A stretch of DNA of 64,000 nucleotides from an uncultured Alphaproteobacteria bacterium (GTDB lineage: Bacteria > Pseudomonadota > Alphaproteobacteria > RF32 > CAG-239): contig CAKQPS010000004.1 of NCBI GenBank assembly GCA_934270475.1, positions 89,533-153,532 on the forward strand, given 5' to 3'. A program made the translations under genes and the position numbers. The notes beneath the pieces were generated by a model. That model searched no databases, was not told the origin of the DNA, and saw only the letters and a list, made by a program, of their open reading frames with translations. Numbering within the stretch: position 1 is the first letter of the stretch; each line of letters opens with the position of its first letter. Positions 33,413 to 40,730 of this stretch are shown here, in pieces.

Positions 33413-33432
33413 TCCAACAAAAGCGAGGCAGC

Positions 33433-34917
33433 ATGCTCAAATTAAAACACATTCCGGTTCAGTCGTTTGGCGAAAACATCGCCTATATAAACAAAAACTG
33501 CACTCTTTATAAAGTTGATGATTTATACAAAGCCACCCGTTTGGAAATTCACAAAGGCAGCAAAACCATTTACGCCTTTTTGCAAATCGTCAACAAAAAT
33601 GATGTGTTGGATGTGGACGAAATCGGGCTGAACACCGACGCTTTTAATAACTTAAATATGTCGGAAGGCACAGAAGTTCACGTCAGCTTGGCAACACCGT
33701 CTTCCAGCAGCCGCGCCCTCCACCGCAAAATTTTAGGCGAGGTTCTGTCTTCCGGCGATTATGCCGCCATTATCAACGACATTGCCGCCGGACGCTATTC
33801 CAAAATGGATATGGCGGCGTTTTTGGTGGCGTGCTCCTCTTCTATGAGTTCAACCGAACTGGTATCTCTGACCGAAGCCCTTGTTGCAAAAAAAGTTCTG
33901 CATTGGGACGAAAAGAGTATGGTTGTTGACCAGCATTGCTTGGGCGGCGTGCCGGCAGACAAAACCGACTTGATTATTTTGGCGATTGTTTCAGCCTATG
34001 GCTTGCCCATTGCCAAACCAGCCATTCGCTCGCTGACTTCCTGTGCCGGTGTTGCCGACACTATGGGAGTGCTGGCTAACGTTGACTTTAACGCGGCGAA
34101 ATTTCAAAAACTGGTGCGGGCAAACAACGGTGCGCTGGTCGACTATGATTCTATGGAAGAAACCAAAGTCCACCATTTACTGCACGATGTGCGCAGCCAG
34201 CTTGGCATAAATCAAAATGAACTGGTGCTGGCGTCCATTATCGCCATGATGATTTCTTGCGGCGTCAGCCATTTGGTGCTGGACATTCCGGTTGGTGCAA
34301 ATGCGCGCGTGCGTTCCACTAACGAAGCTATCCGCATTCGCAAGCAAGTGGAATATATCGGCGATATGCTCGGACTTTCTATTGACGCTGTGGTAACCGA
34401 CGGCAGCGAGCCTATCGGCAACGGCGTGGGTGCGGTTTTAGAAACCCGCGACGTGCTGCAGATTTTGCATAATGACGCCACTGCTCCGATAGATTTGAAA
34501 GAAAAATCTCTGTTTTTAGCCGGTCGGGTTTTAGAGTTTGACCCGCAGCTGCGCGGCGGACAAGGCTATGCCGCGGCAAAAGAAATTTTGGAAAGCGGAC
34601 GCGCGCTTGCCGCGTTTGAAAAAATTGTCAACACCCAAGGCGCTAAACCAACGGCGGCGCTGGGGCAATATGTGCGCGATGTGGTTGCTCCGTATGACGG
34701 CGTAATCAGCGGTATCAATAACACAACCATCAACAAAATCGGAGTTTATGCCGGTGCCACGCAATGCCTTGGTTCGGGGCTGGATTTGAAAAAGAAAACC
34801 GGCGACCGCGTAAAAGCCGGCGAAGTGCTGTATACAATTTATTCCTGCAACACCGCCGATTTTGATGTTGTCTCTCAACTGGTAGAAATTGACAGCGGCT
34901 ACTCAATAGAAATGTAA
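33433..34917 (+). CDS. Thymidine phosphorylase / AMP phosphorylase family enzyme
   Basis: The 494-residue protein belongs to the long-form thymidine phosphorylase family also found in archaea. These phosphorolyse nucleosides or nucleoside monophosphates. Visible features are the extra N-terminal domain (1-85), the glycine motif DQHCLGGVPADKTDL in place of the bacterial KHSTGGVGD, and the PAIRSLTSCAGVADTMGVL segment. The C-terminal domain with VVAPYDGVISG follows. The archaeal AMP phosphorylase uses a similar motif, so the substrate could be AMP rather than thymidine. It follows the pilin by 20 bases, but is more likely a separate function that shares a transcript. Confidence 0.88.
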   Translation: MLKLKHIPVQSFGENIAYINKNCTLYKVDDLYKATRLEIHKGSKTIYAFLQIVNKNDVLDVDEIGLNTDAFNNLNMSEGTEVHVSLATPSSSSRALHRKILGEVLSSGDYAAIINDIAAGRYSKMDMAAFLVACSSSMSSTELVSLTEALVAKKVLHWDEKSMVVDQHCLGGVPADKTDLIILAIVSAYGLPIAKPAIRSLTSCAGVADTMGVLANVDFNAAKFQKLVRANNGALVDYDSMEETKVHHLLHDVRSQLGINQNELVLASIIAMMISCGVSHLVLDIPVGANARVRSTNEAIRIRKQVEYIGDMLGLSIDAVVTDGSEPIGNGVGAVLETRDVLQILHNDATAPIDLKEKSLFLAGRVLEFDPQLRGGQGYAAAKEILESGRALAAFEKIVNTQGAKPTAALGQYVRDVVAPYDGVISGINNTTINKIGVYAGATQCLGSGLDLKKKTGDRVKAGEVLYTIYSCNTADFDVVSQLVEIDSGYSIEM

Positions 34918-34943
34918 ACTACAGCAAATAATTTTCTCACACA

Positions 34944-34984
34944 AAATAAGTCAAAACATCTTGAGTTTTGATTTATTTCTTTAT
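34944..34984 (+). terminator. Intrinsic terminator after the phosphorylase gene
   Basis: AAATAAGTCAAAAC (34944-34957) pairs with GTTTTGATTTATTT (34965-34978) over 14 positions with one G-U pair, then CTTTATTT. Confidence 0.75.
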
Positions 34985-35026
34985 TTCAGCTGCCCCGCCC
35001 AAAATAATTATGCAGCCAAACTGCCT

Positions 35027-35095
35027 TCAAAAAGATTTGCGGACAACAAGCAAAGCCGTACTCATTAAAAACAAGCACATAACAAAAGTCTGCAT
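35027..35095 (-). CDS. Possible 22-residue hydrophobic peptide
   Basis: On the minus strand a very strong ribosome site (AAGGGGGG) precedes ATG 35095 by six bases. It opens a 23-codon frame giving MQTFVMCLFLMSTALLVVRK and two further residues, ending in TGA. The peptide could be one short membrane helix. It sits alone in the 345-bp gap between the phosphorylase and the secreted-protein island. Short hydrophobic peptides can be toxins or membrane regulators, but nothing more specific can be said. Confidence 0.35.
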   Translation of the reverse strand: MQTFVMCLFLMSTALLVVRKSF

Positions 35096-35211
35096 AAGCT
35101 TCCCCCCTTAACTAAAAAATTAACAAATATTTTATTTCGCCTTACGCTTGGTATTTTTAATATGTATTTTATTTAAAGTCAACCAAAAAGATAATTTATT
35201 TAAAAAATAAC

Positions 35212-35239
35212 TTGTTTTTATCATTAAAGCTGCTAAACT
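35212..35239 (+). promoter_or_regulatory. Promoter of the 35264 gene (shared island promoter type)
   Basis: TTGTTT (35212-35217), 16 bases, TAAACT (35234-35239), with TGC just before the -10 box. The same layout occurs at 36274, 37364 and 38773. Confidence 0.55.
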
Positions 35240-35263
35240 CACCAACATAACTGGAGACCAACT

Positions 35264-35692
35264 ATGAAAAAAATTTTATTTATTTCGCTTTTTTTATTAT
35301 GCGTAATATCAGCCTCTATTTTTCTTTATTTTTTTACGGAAAAACAAAATAAAGAAGAAAAAGAAGAAAAATTTGTAAACGAACTATTTTATAAAAGATT
35401 ATCCCCAATTTCACGAGGAGCTAGAGTCACATTTTTAACCCCTAATCAATTAAAAACTATTGATATTTTTGGTAATTATGAAATAGCACCTTGTAGATTA
35501 GTTGAAAATACAGAAACACTCATCGCTTTAAAATGTCTAGAATATAATCAAATTTTTATATACAAATATGCAATAAGACACTGCGATGCCAGTGATGATT
35601 ACTGTTATGAAAGTGATTGGTTCGTCCGTGAATATGTTTATTCATCTGATGAAAATGATTTTGATTCAATAGCTACTTTTGTAATAAAATAA
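35264..35692 (+). CDS. Small exported or membrane-anchored protein of the muramidase island
   Basis: The 142-residue protein has a hydrophobic N-terminus (MKKILFISLFLLCVISASIFLYFF without a clear cleavage site), then a charged linker and a small beta-rich domain with four Cys (about 80, 94, 112 and 117). GGAGACCAACTATG precedes it, the same ribosome context as at 36326, 38236 and 38825. It ends 24 bases before the convergent lysozyme fragment, with a shared terminator. Function is unknown; the context suggests a partner of the lysozyme. Confidence 0.72.
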   Translation: MKKILFISLFLLCVISASIFLYFFTEKQNKEEKEEKFVNELFYKRLSPISRGARVTFLTPNQLKTIDIFGNYEIAPCRLVENTETLIALKCLEYNQIFIYKYAIRHCDASDDYCYESDWFVREYVYSSDENDFDSIATFVIK

Positions 35693-35712
35693 GGCTGCAA
35701 AATTGCAGCCTT
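35691..35712. terminator. Bidirectional terminator between the 35264 gene and the lysozyme fragment
   Basis: AAGGCTGCA pairs with TGCAGCCTT around AAAT. It overlaps the stop codon of the upstream gene. Confidence 0.7.
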
Positions 35713-35716
35713 CATA

Positions 35717-36125
35717 TTACCATTTTTCTATATCTTTAATCTTTTGTTCCGCCCAAACATTACGGTCATTACTTACATCTTTCCGATGAACATTACCTAG
35801 AATTTCTTTAAGGTTCTTATTATCTATTCCTCTTCGTAATTTTTCCCATTTACCGCGGCTTACATTTCCTGTAGAAAATTTAATATCCAATAAAACATCT
35901 TTCAAGTTTTCAGGAAATGTATCGAAATCAGGAAATTCCTTACGCAAATATTTCAAATCTTCTTCAATATGAGGACGAAATAAACGCTTCATTTCAGCCT
36001 CATTTATACGCAAATTGCTGTAATTTTCATAATATGATGCTTTTTTATTATTTTTTATAATATCATTGTTAGCATCTAAATGTTTCTTTCCTTCTTCTAT
36101 ATCTGGTGTAAATTTATTATAGGCT
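35717..36125 (-). pseudogene. 5'-truncated pesticin/T4-type lysozyme
   Basis: The frame is open from 36125 to the stop at 35717. It reads AYNKFTPDIEEGKKHLDANN, then a helical region, LKDVLLDIKFSTGNV, a KWEKLRRGI stretch and HRKDVSNDRNVWAEQKI, which is the C-terminal two thirds of a pesticin-like (T4-type) lysozyme. The catalytic Glu and the first lobe are missing. The break is exactly at the left edge of the 720-bp duplicated segment (36126), and a stop codon lies four codons upstream within it. A TTG at 36011-36013 could start a 98-residue product, but without an active site. Insertion or recombination of the duplicated cassette is the likely cause. Confidence 0.75.
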
Positions 36126-36148
36126 ATAATATTTTATAAAAAACAAAT

Positions 36149-36235
36149 ATGAAAAAATCTTATTTATTTTGGGAATGGCTATGCTGATACAAAATACTGC
36201 ATATCCCCAAAACTACCACAATATCGGCTTTGCCG
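36149..36235 (+). pseudogene. Remnant of the 5' end of a paralogue of the 36326 gene
   Basis: The sequence starts ATGAAAAAATC and continues with CTGATACAAAATACTGCATAT and ACTACCACAATAT, matching the signal-peptide region of the complete gene 180 bases downstream. It is out of frame after nine codons and stops at about the equivalent of residue 30. The same remnant lies in the second repeat copy (38648-38734). Confidence 0.6.
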
Positions 36236-36273
36236 CCGCGTCAACTAAAACTATAATTTTTTATAAAAATATC

Positions 36274-36301
36274 TTGCTTTTACAATCAATCCTGCTACAC
36301 T
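36274..36301 (+). promoter_or_regulatory. Promoter of the 36326 gene
   Basis: TTGCTT (36274-36279), 16 bases, TACACT (36296-36301), with TGC before the -10 box. The upstream block with CTATAATTTTTTATA is also conserved at 37340 and 38749. Confidence 0.55.
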
Positions 36302-36325
36302 CATAAAAAAATTCGGAGACCAACT

Positions 36326-36817
36326 ATGAAAAAAATTTTTGCTATTCTATGTACAATTATGCTTATACAAAATACAGCATATGCCAAAACCTACCACAAT
36401 ATAGACATTGACTATATTTATAAAACAAATGATTGGGAAAGCAAAGCTAAAATAAAAGAAATTATTGATGATTACACTCTGCTTTTACAATATCAAGCTG
36501 AATTTGATAATTGCCCAAAATTGCTGCCTGATGTATTTCCCTGCTATGATAAAATCGCTGAAAAAATACTAACAAATTTATATGTTTATCCTGACATGAA
36601 TTTGAAAGATTACAAGCAATATAAACAAGCCTTGTCAGAGGCCTATGGCATGCTGCATTGCCGCAACAAATACGGCTGGCCTGCAGGAATTATATGTGAT
36701 GTAAAGCGTATGGATGATATGAGCGAACAGCTGAAAAACTACATACAATCTCTGCTCAATGAAAATAAAGAAAATATGCTAGAATTCTATCCGATGTTAG
36801 ATGATTATAAAAGATGA
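36326..36817 (+). CDS. Small periplasmic helical protein, duplicated (copy 1)
   Basis: The 163-residue protein has a clear signal peptide (MKKIFAILCTIMLIQNTAYA) and a mature helical domain with four Cys (DNCPKL, FPCYDK, LHCRNK, IICDVK), probably two disulfides. Its core (CYDKIAEKIL ... YKQALSEAYGML) resembles CLTAAADKLF ... FNKLVEAVYAM of the gene at 36848 and the matching part of 38236, which suggests a paralogous family of four-helix proteins. A copy at 38825 differs at one residue (Asp to His in KRMDDMSE). Similarity in style to LprI/DUF1311 lysozyme inhibitors is possible but unproven. It converges on the 36848 gene with a shared terminator. Confidence 0.78.
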   Translation: MKKIFAILCTIMLIQNTAYAKTYHNIDIDYIYKTNDWESKAKIKEIIDDYTLLLQYQAEFDNCPKLLPDVFPCYDKIAEKILTNLYVYPDMNLKDYKQYKQALSEAYGMLHCRNKYGWPAGIICDVKRMDDMSEQLKNYIQSLLNENKENMLEFYPMLDDYKR

Positions 36818-36840
36818 GGTTCTCATAAACCTCATCTTTT
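36809..36840. terminator. Bidirectional terminator in repeat copy 1
   Basis: AAAAGATGAGGT pairs perfectly with ACCTCATCTTTT around an eight-base loop, between two convergent genes. Confidence 0.85.
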
Positions 36841-36847
36841 ATAATTT

Positions 36848-37285
36848 CTACATTTCCAAACAGTCAGCTTTTGCACTTTTAATATAGTTTTTCACAAGCT
36901 GCTTAATCCAGTATTCCGCCTCGCTCAAAGCTTCGGTAGTCCGCATTGTTCCGCCGATGTTTTCTGCAATATCGCTCTTTTCATTTATATCATGCGACAT
37001 TGCATATACTGCTTCAACCAGTTTATTAAAATTTTCTTTTACCTGCTTATTGCTATGCTGATACATTGCATCAAACAATTTATCAGCCGCCGCTGTCAGA
37101 CAGTCAATATATTTATAATGAGCCTCGTTCATTTCAGCTGTAGATTCCGCATTTTCAGGCATATTGATAGAACATCTGCTTAGTTCAATATCCAAACTTT
37201 CAACCTTTTTCAAGCATTCCTGCTTTTCCATTGCATAAGCCGGAACAACATACAGAAAGCTAAGCAGCACTAAAATATATTTCAT
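36848..37285 (-). CDS. Small periplasmic helical protein, paralogue on the minus strand
   Basis: The 145-residue protein has a signal peptide (MKYILVLLSFLYVVPAYA) and a helical mature part with four Cys (QECLKK, SRCSIN, IDCLTA, ADCLEM). It aligns with the 38236 product: CL near the start of a helix, F-x-K-L-x-x-A-x-Y-x-x-x-x-x-D-I-N-E in the middle and a W-containing final helix. GAGGT precedes the ATG. In position it occupies the place that the lysozyme genes have next to the other small proteins. Confidence 0.8.
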   Translation of the reverse strand: MKYILVLLSFLYVVPAYAMEKQECLKKVESLDIELSRCSINMPENAESTAEMNEAHYKYIDCLTAAADKLFDAMYQHSNKQVKENFNKLVEAVYAMSHDINEKSDIAENIGGTMRTTEALSEAEYWIKQLVKNYIKSAKADCLEM

Positions 37286-37363
37286 CTTTTACCTCGTCAT
37301 TTAAATTGATAATATATATTTGCCGCCACGTCAACTAAAACTATAATTTTTTATAATAATATC

Positions 37364-37391
37364 TTGCATTTGCTGTCAGACTTGCTAAACT
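37364..37391 (+). promoter_or_regulatory. Promoter of the 37415-38628 pair
   Basis: TTGCAT (37364-37369), 16 bases, TAAACT (37386-37391), with TGC before it, preceded by the conserved CAACTAAAACTATAATTTTT block. Confidence 0.55.
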
Positions 37392-37414
37392 CATAAAAAA
37401 ATCTGGAGATTACA

Positions 37415-38200
37415 ATGAAAAAATTACTGATAATTCTCATTGCATTTATATGTTTTAACCACAACGCTGTTGCTAAAGAAGAACTTTATCCGGCTTTGCT
37501 GCCATATCATCACAATGAGTTAATTTTTCAAACTCCGACCCACTTTGGGCGTATAGATAATATGGAAGGACTTGAGGCTGAAGCAGACCCATATTTTCAC
37601 GATAGACTAGCTCTTTGGGAAAATGGTAAAAATATGTCTGACAAACCAGATATTTTAACCAAAACAACAAAATTTTATGATTATGATATACATGATGAGG
37701 AAAAATATAATCTTTATTATTACGAAGCAATTTATAATGATCAACACTATATTTTAAGAGAAGATGACAAAGAGGGAAATTACACATTTTCAGTTTATGA
37801 ACCGCTTATTTCTGACGAAGTTCAAATTTTAAAATCGGAAAGCAATGAAAAATTATATTCCAAACTGAAACCTTACAAAAGCAACATTTCAGTATTTAAA
37901 TACAAAGATTGGCTGATGCGGGTTGATAATATAACAGATAAATATGATAGTGATGGAGTTTATCGTTTTGTTGCTTGGCACAATAAAACTATGGATAAAA
38001 AGCCGGATATTGTTATTGAAAACGGCAAATATAAAAAAGATTGGAGATTTAGATTATCTGCTGATTATTATGTCTTTGAAAATGATAAATATAGAGCGGC
38101 TTTGGAAATTGATTTACATGGACCGATAGCTTCAAAACCATATACTATAAAACTTTACAGAATTATATCTTCTGAAAAAGTAAATATATTAGAAAATTAG
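37415..38200 (+). CDS. Exported protein of two tandem repeated domains
   Basis: The 261-residue protein has a signal peptide (residues 1-20) and two related domains of about 115 residues. Shared anchors are PY, R-(I/V)-DN, the DKPDI/KKPDI segment, YYEA/YYVF, Y-x-L-R-x-D/Y-R-A-A-L and (P)YTIKLYRIISSEKVNILE versus TFSVYEPLISDEVQILKSE. The fold is probably beta-rich. Unlike the neighbours it has no Cys in the mature part. It is followed after 35 bases by the 38236 gene with the same ribosome context. The function is unknown. Confidence 0.77.
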   Translation: MKKLLIILIAFICFNHNAVAKEELYPALLPYHHNELIFQTPTHFGRIDNMEGLEAEADPYFHDRLALWENGKNMSDKPDILTKTTKFYDYDIHDEEKYNLYYYEAIYNDQHYILREDDKEGNYTFSVYEPLISDEVQILKSESNEKLYSKLKPYKSNISVFKYKDWLMRVDNITDKYDSDGVYRFVAWHNKTMDKKPDIVIENGKYKKDWRFRLSADYYVFENDKYRAALEIDLHGPIASKPYTIKLYRIISSEKVNILEN

Positions 38201-38235
38201 GTTCAATAAACCCATAAAAAATTCGGAGACCAACT

Positions 38236-38628
38236 ATGAAAAAAATTTTTATTATACCAACCTTAATTTTCTGCATTAGCAATAACGCTATAGCATATAC
38301 AATATCTGCCTGCGATATTGAACTGCAAACAAATGAATATGAACCAGACTTAATTTTAAGTGAAAAATACAAAACTGCCGGAAAATGTTTGGAAGATGAA
38401 ATATTGAGTCGGGCAAAAGCAATTTTTTTGCCCGAACAATATGCTGATTTTGAGAAATCATTTAAACAATTATCATCTGCATATCTGCAAGTAGCTACTG
38501 ATATAAATGAAAATAATAAAAATGTTTTTCCGTATGCCGGAACACTTGACAAACTGCAAACACAATCTCAATGGTATAACTTTTTACTCTCCATCAAAAA
38601 AATGATTGATGAAAAAACTATTCAATAA
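38236..38628 (+). CDS. Small periplasmic helical protein, third paralogue
   Basis: The 130-residue protein has a signal peptide (MKKIFIIPTLIFCISNNAIA) and two mature Cys (SACDIE, GKCLED). The central helix FEKSFKQLSSAYLQVATDINEN aligns with the corresponding part of the 36848 gene. Its stop codon lies on the first bases of the second 720-bp repeat copy. It is probably co-transcribed with the 37415 gene. Confidence 0.78.
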   Translation: MKKIFIIPTLIFCISNNAIAYTISACDIELQTNEYEPDLILSEKYKTAGKCLEDEILSRAKAIFLPEQYADFEKSFKQLSSAYLQVATDINENNKNVFPYAGTLDKLQTQSQWYNFLLSIKKMIDEKTIQ

Positions 38629-38772
38629 TATTTTATAAAAAACAAATATGAAAAAATCTTATTTATTTTGGAAATGGCTATGCTGATACAAAATACTGCA
38701 TATCCCCAAAACTACCACAATATCGACTTTGCCGCCACGTCAACTAAAACTATAATTTTTTATAAAAATATC

Positions 38773-38800
38773 TTGCTTTTACAATCAATCCTGCTACACT
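38773..38800 (+). promoter_or_regulatory. Promoter of the 38825 gene
   Basis: TTGCTT (38773-38778), 16 bases, TACACT (38795-38800); identical to the copy at 36274. Confidence 0.55.
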
Positions 38801-38824
38801 CATAAAAAAATCTGGAGACCAACT

Positions 38825-39316
38825 ATGAAAAAAATTTTTGCTATTCTATGTACAATTATGCTTATACAAAATACAGCATATGCCAAAACCTACCACAATA
38901 TAGACATTGACTATATTTATAAAACAAATGATTGGGAAAGCAAAGCTAAAATAAAAGAAATTATTGATGATTACACTCTGCTTTTACAATATCAAGCTGA
39001 ATTTGATAATTGCCCAAAATTGCTGCCTGATGTATTTCCCTGCTATGATAAAATCGCTGAAAAAATACTAACAAATTTATATGTTTATCCTGACATGAAT
39101 TTGAAAGATTACAAGCAATATAAACAAGCCTTGTCAGAGGCCTATGGCATGCTACATTGCCGCAACAAATACGGCTGGCCTGCAGGAATTATATGTGATG
39201 TAAAGCGTATGCATGATATGAGCGAACAGCTGAAAAACTACATACAATCTCTGCTCAATGAAAACAAAGAAAATATGCTAGAATTCTATCCGATGTTAGA
39301 TGATTATAAAAGATGA
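38825..39316 (+). CDS. Small periplasmic helical protein, duplicated (copy 2)
   Basis: The 163-residue product matches that of the 36326 gene except for His instead of Asp in KRMHDMSEQ. Signal peptide, four mature Cys and ribosome site are unchanged. It converges on the GH108 muramidase gene with 35 bases between stop codons, including a bidirectional terminator. Such near identity points to very recent duplication or gene conversion. Confidence 0.8.
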   Translation: MKKIFAILCTIMLIQNTAYAKTYHNIDIDYIYKTNDWESKAKIKEIIDDYTLLLQYQAEFDNCPKLLPDVFPCYDKIAEKILTNLYVYPDMNLKDYKQYKQALSEAYGMLHCRNKYGWPAGIICDVKRMHDMSEQLKNYIQSLLNENKENMLEFYPMLDDYKR

Positions 39317-39339
39317 GGTTTATATGAACCTCATCTTTT
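39308..39339. terminator. Bidirectional terminator in repeat copy 2
   Basis: AAAAGATGAGGTT pairs with AACCTCATCTTTT around a short loop. Confidence 0.85.
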
Positions 39340-39351
39340 ATAATCTTAAAT

Positions 39352-40542
39352 TCATAGCTTATCTAAATGTGCTCTATTAGCTCTATTTAACCACCCATTT
39401 AAATATTTTTTACTGTCAGGATTTGCATTTGCAACAGCATTAAAATAATCAATCATATATTTTCTATAATCATTAAGAAAAGTTTTATAATCTTCATCTG
39501 TAAAATTACCAAATTTTTCTAAAGTTACTGGTCCAATAATATCAGATTTTGGAGGATTTCCAAGAATCTTATGTACTGCTTCTATTGCCTTTTGAGGATG
39601 CGAGACGACTCCAAAATCAACAACAAAACCTTTAACTGGATATGGCAATTTATTTAGCCCATTAAATTTATAATAATTTTTATAGTATATAGCATTGGCT
39701 CTTTCTCTCGTTAATTTTCCAATATCTTCAGACTCATATGTTTTTTTTGAAATTCCCATATTGGTTTCTCCTCCTCTGTCATTTTTATCGTTAACATACC
39801 CTCCTTCATTTGGAATAATATAATTATTTAATATTGCATTAAACTCTTTATCATTAACCAATTCATTGATAAAATTTTTATCAAAATCTTCTCCGTACAA
39901 TGAATAGTTTATTTCATTATTATTGTTTTTTCTTTTTTCTGCCAATTCTTGCAAATAATTTCCGCTTAATGGTCTGCCTAAATCATCAAATATAAAAGTT
40001 TTAGCATTATCCAAATTGGACTTGGTTTTAAACGCATCTTGTGTGTTTCTTATGTCATCTCCCAGCAACTTTCTTATTTTCATAATATAATTCATATCAG
40101 GCACATCATCAACAGATTTCGGCATACTGGAGTTAATCGCTTCAGCTATACTTTGCTCCTTAGCCACCGGCTGCTGTGCAACATTATTGCCAATAGCTTG
40201 TCCGAGCGTGCTTTGCGGTTGGAAAAAATTATTATTAACATTTTTAGCCGTCCCCATCACATTTTCCGGCTGTTGCAACTGATTTTGCTGATTTTCCTGC
40301 GGCGGCTGTGCGTTACCATATAACAGTTTATAATTATCCGGATCTGTTTTGAAAATATAATTCTGAATCTCCTTGGCTTGCGGATTAGGCGTATTCTGAC
40401 TTGGCACGTCTATTTGCTTAAAATCCGAAAAAGTAGAAGCATTGCGCGGGTCAAAATAGTACCATTCGCTTTGCCCTCGGGCTGGATTTTCGCGCTTTAA
40501 CGGCGATAAACCATATATGTAATTTCTTGTTGGTATTGACAT
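39352..40542 (-). CDS. GH108 muramidase with long non-lysozyme N-terminal region and no signal peptide
   Basis: The C-terminal half (about 220-396) is a GH108 N-acetylmuramidase: catalytic Glu246 in NEGGYVNDKNDRGGETNMGIS, followed by the KLTRERANAIYYKNYY helix and a C-terminal domain of the peptidoglycan-binding type (VVDFGVVSHPQKAIEAVHKILG). The N-terminal region (1-90) is unrecognised, with aromatic segments (GQSEWYYFDPRNAS). A Gln/Asn/Pro-rich linker lies at 93-130. There is no signal peptide or membrane helix, so export would need a dedicated secretion system or lysis. AAGGAGAG precedes the ATG. Phage endolysin or virion enzyme is an alternative, but no phage genes surround it. Confidence 0.85.
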   Translation of the reverse strand: MSIPTRNYIYGLSPLKRENPARGQSEWYYFDPRNASTFSDFKQIDVPSQNTPNPQAKEIQNYIFKTDPDNYKLLYGNAQPPQENQQNQLQQPENVMGTAKNVNNNFFQPQSTLGQAIGNNVAQQPVAKEQSIAEAINSSMPKSVDDVPDMNYIMKIRKLLGDDIRNTQDAFKTKSNLDNAKTFIFDDLGRPLSGNYLQELAEKRKNNNNEINYSLYGEDFDKNFINELVNDKEFNAILNNYIIPNEGGYVNDKNDRGGETNMGISKKTYESEDIGKLTRERANAIYYKNYYKFNGLNKLPYPVKGFVVDFGVVSHPQKAIEAVHKILGNPPKSDIIGPVTLEKFGNFTDEDYKTFLNDYRKYMIDYFNAVANANPDSKKYLNGWLNRANRAHLDKL

Positions 40543-40574
40543 TTTTCTCTCCTTATAAATTATTTCTCTTATTT

Positions 40575-40601
40575 TTTATAATAAAATTCTTTTAAAGTCA
40601 A
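40575..40601 (-). promoter_or_regulatory. Promoter candidate of the GH108 gene
   Basis: On the minus strand TTGACT and TATAAA are separated by 15 bases, shorter than usual, in a very A/T-rich stretch. Confidence 0.35.
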
Positions 40602-40730
40602 GCATTTTATTATAAATTTATCTTAATGTAAAATATATTTCTTATTTTATATTCTCTGTTTGCAGTTTTGTTTTTCCGCTTGCCTTACAATGCTCTTAAT
40701 TGTATGCTGAAACAAATTTTGGAGGAGCCT

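Larger units (their letters stand above)
36126..36845. repeat. 720-bp direct repeat, copy 1
   Basis: This segment recurs at 38625-39344 with only a handful of changes. It holds a decayed gene start (36149-36235), a promoter, one complete gene (36326-36817) and the bidirectional terminator. The left edge cuts the lysozyme gene and the right edge lies two bases before the next stop codon. Confidence 0.9.
38625..39344. repeat. 720-bp direct repeat, copy 2
   Basis: This copy is nearly identical to 36126-36845, including the decayed gene start, promoter, coding gene and terminator. Differences are few: for example GGGAATGG versus GGAAATGG in the remnant, and TTCTCAT versus TTTATAT in the terminator loop. 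Confidence 0.9.

Noticed and set aside
36013..36013. TTG start giving a 98-residue intact lysozyme-like protein
   Set aside because: The frame and homologous sequence extend upstream to 36125, and the product would lack the catalytic region.
35264..40542. Prophage explanation for the lysozyme-containing island
   Set aside because: No capsid, tail, terminase, integrase, holin or regulator is present, and the small proteins carry signal peptides. A small decayed remnant cannot be wholly excluded.
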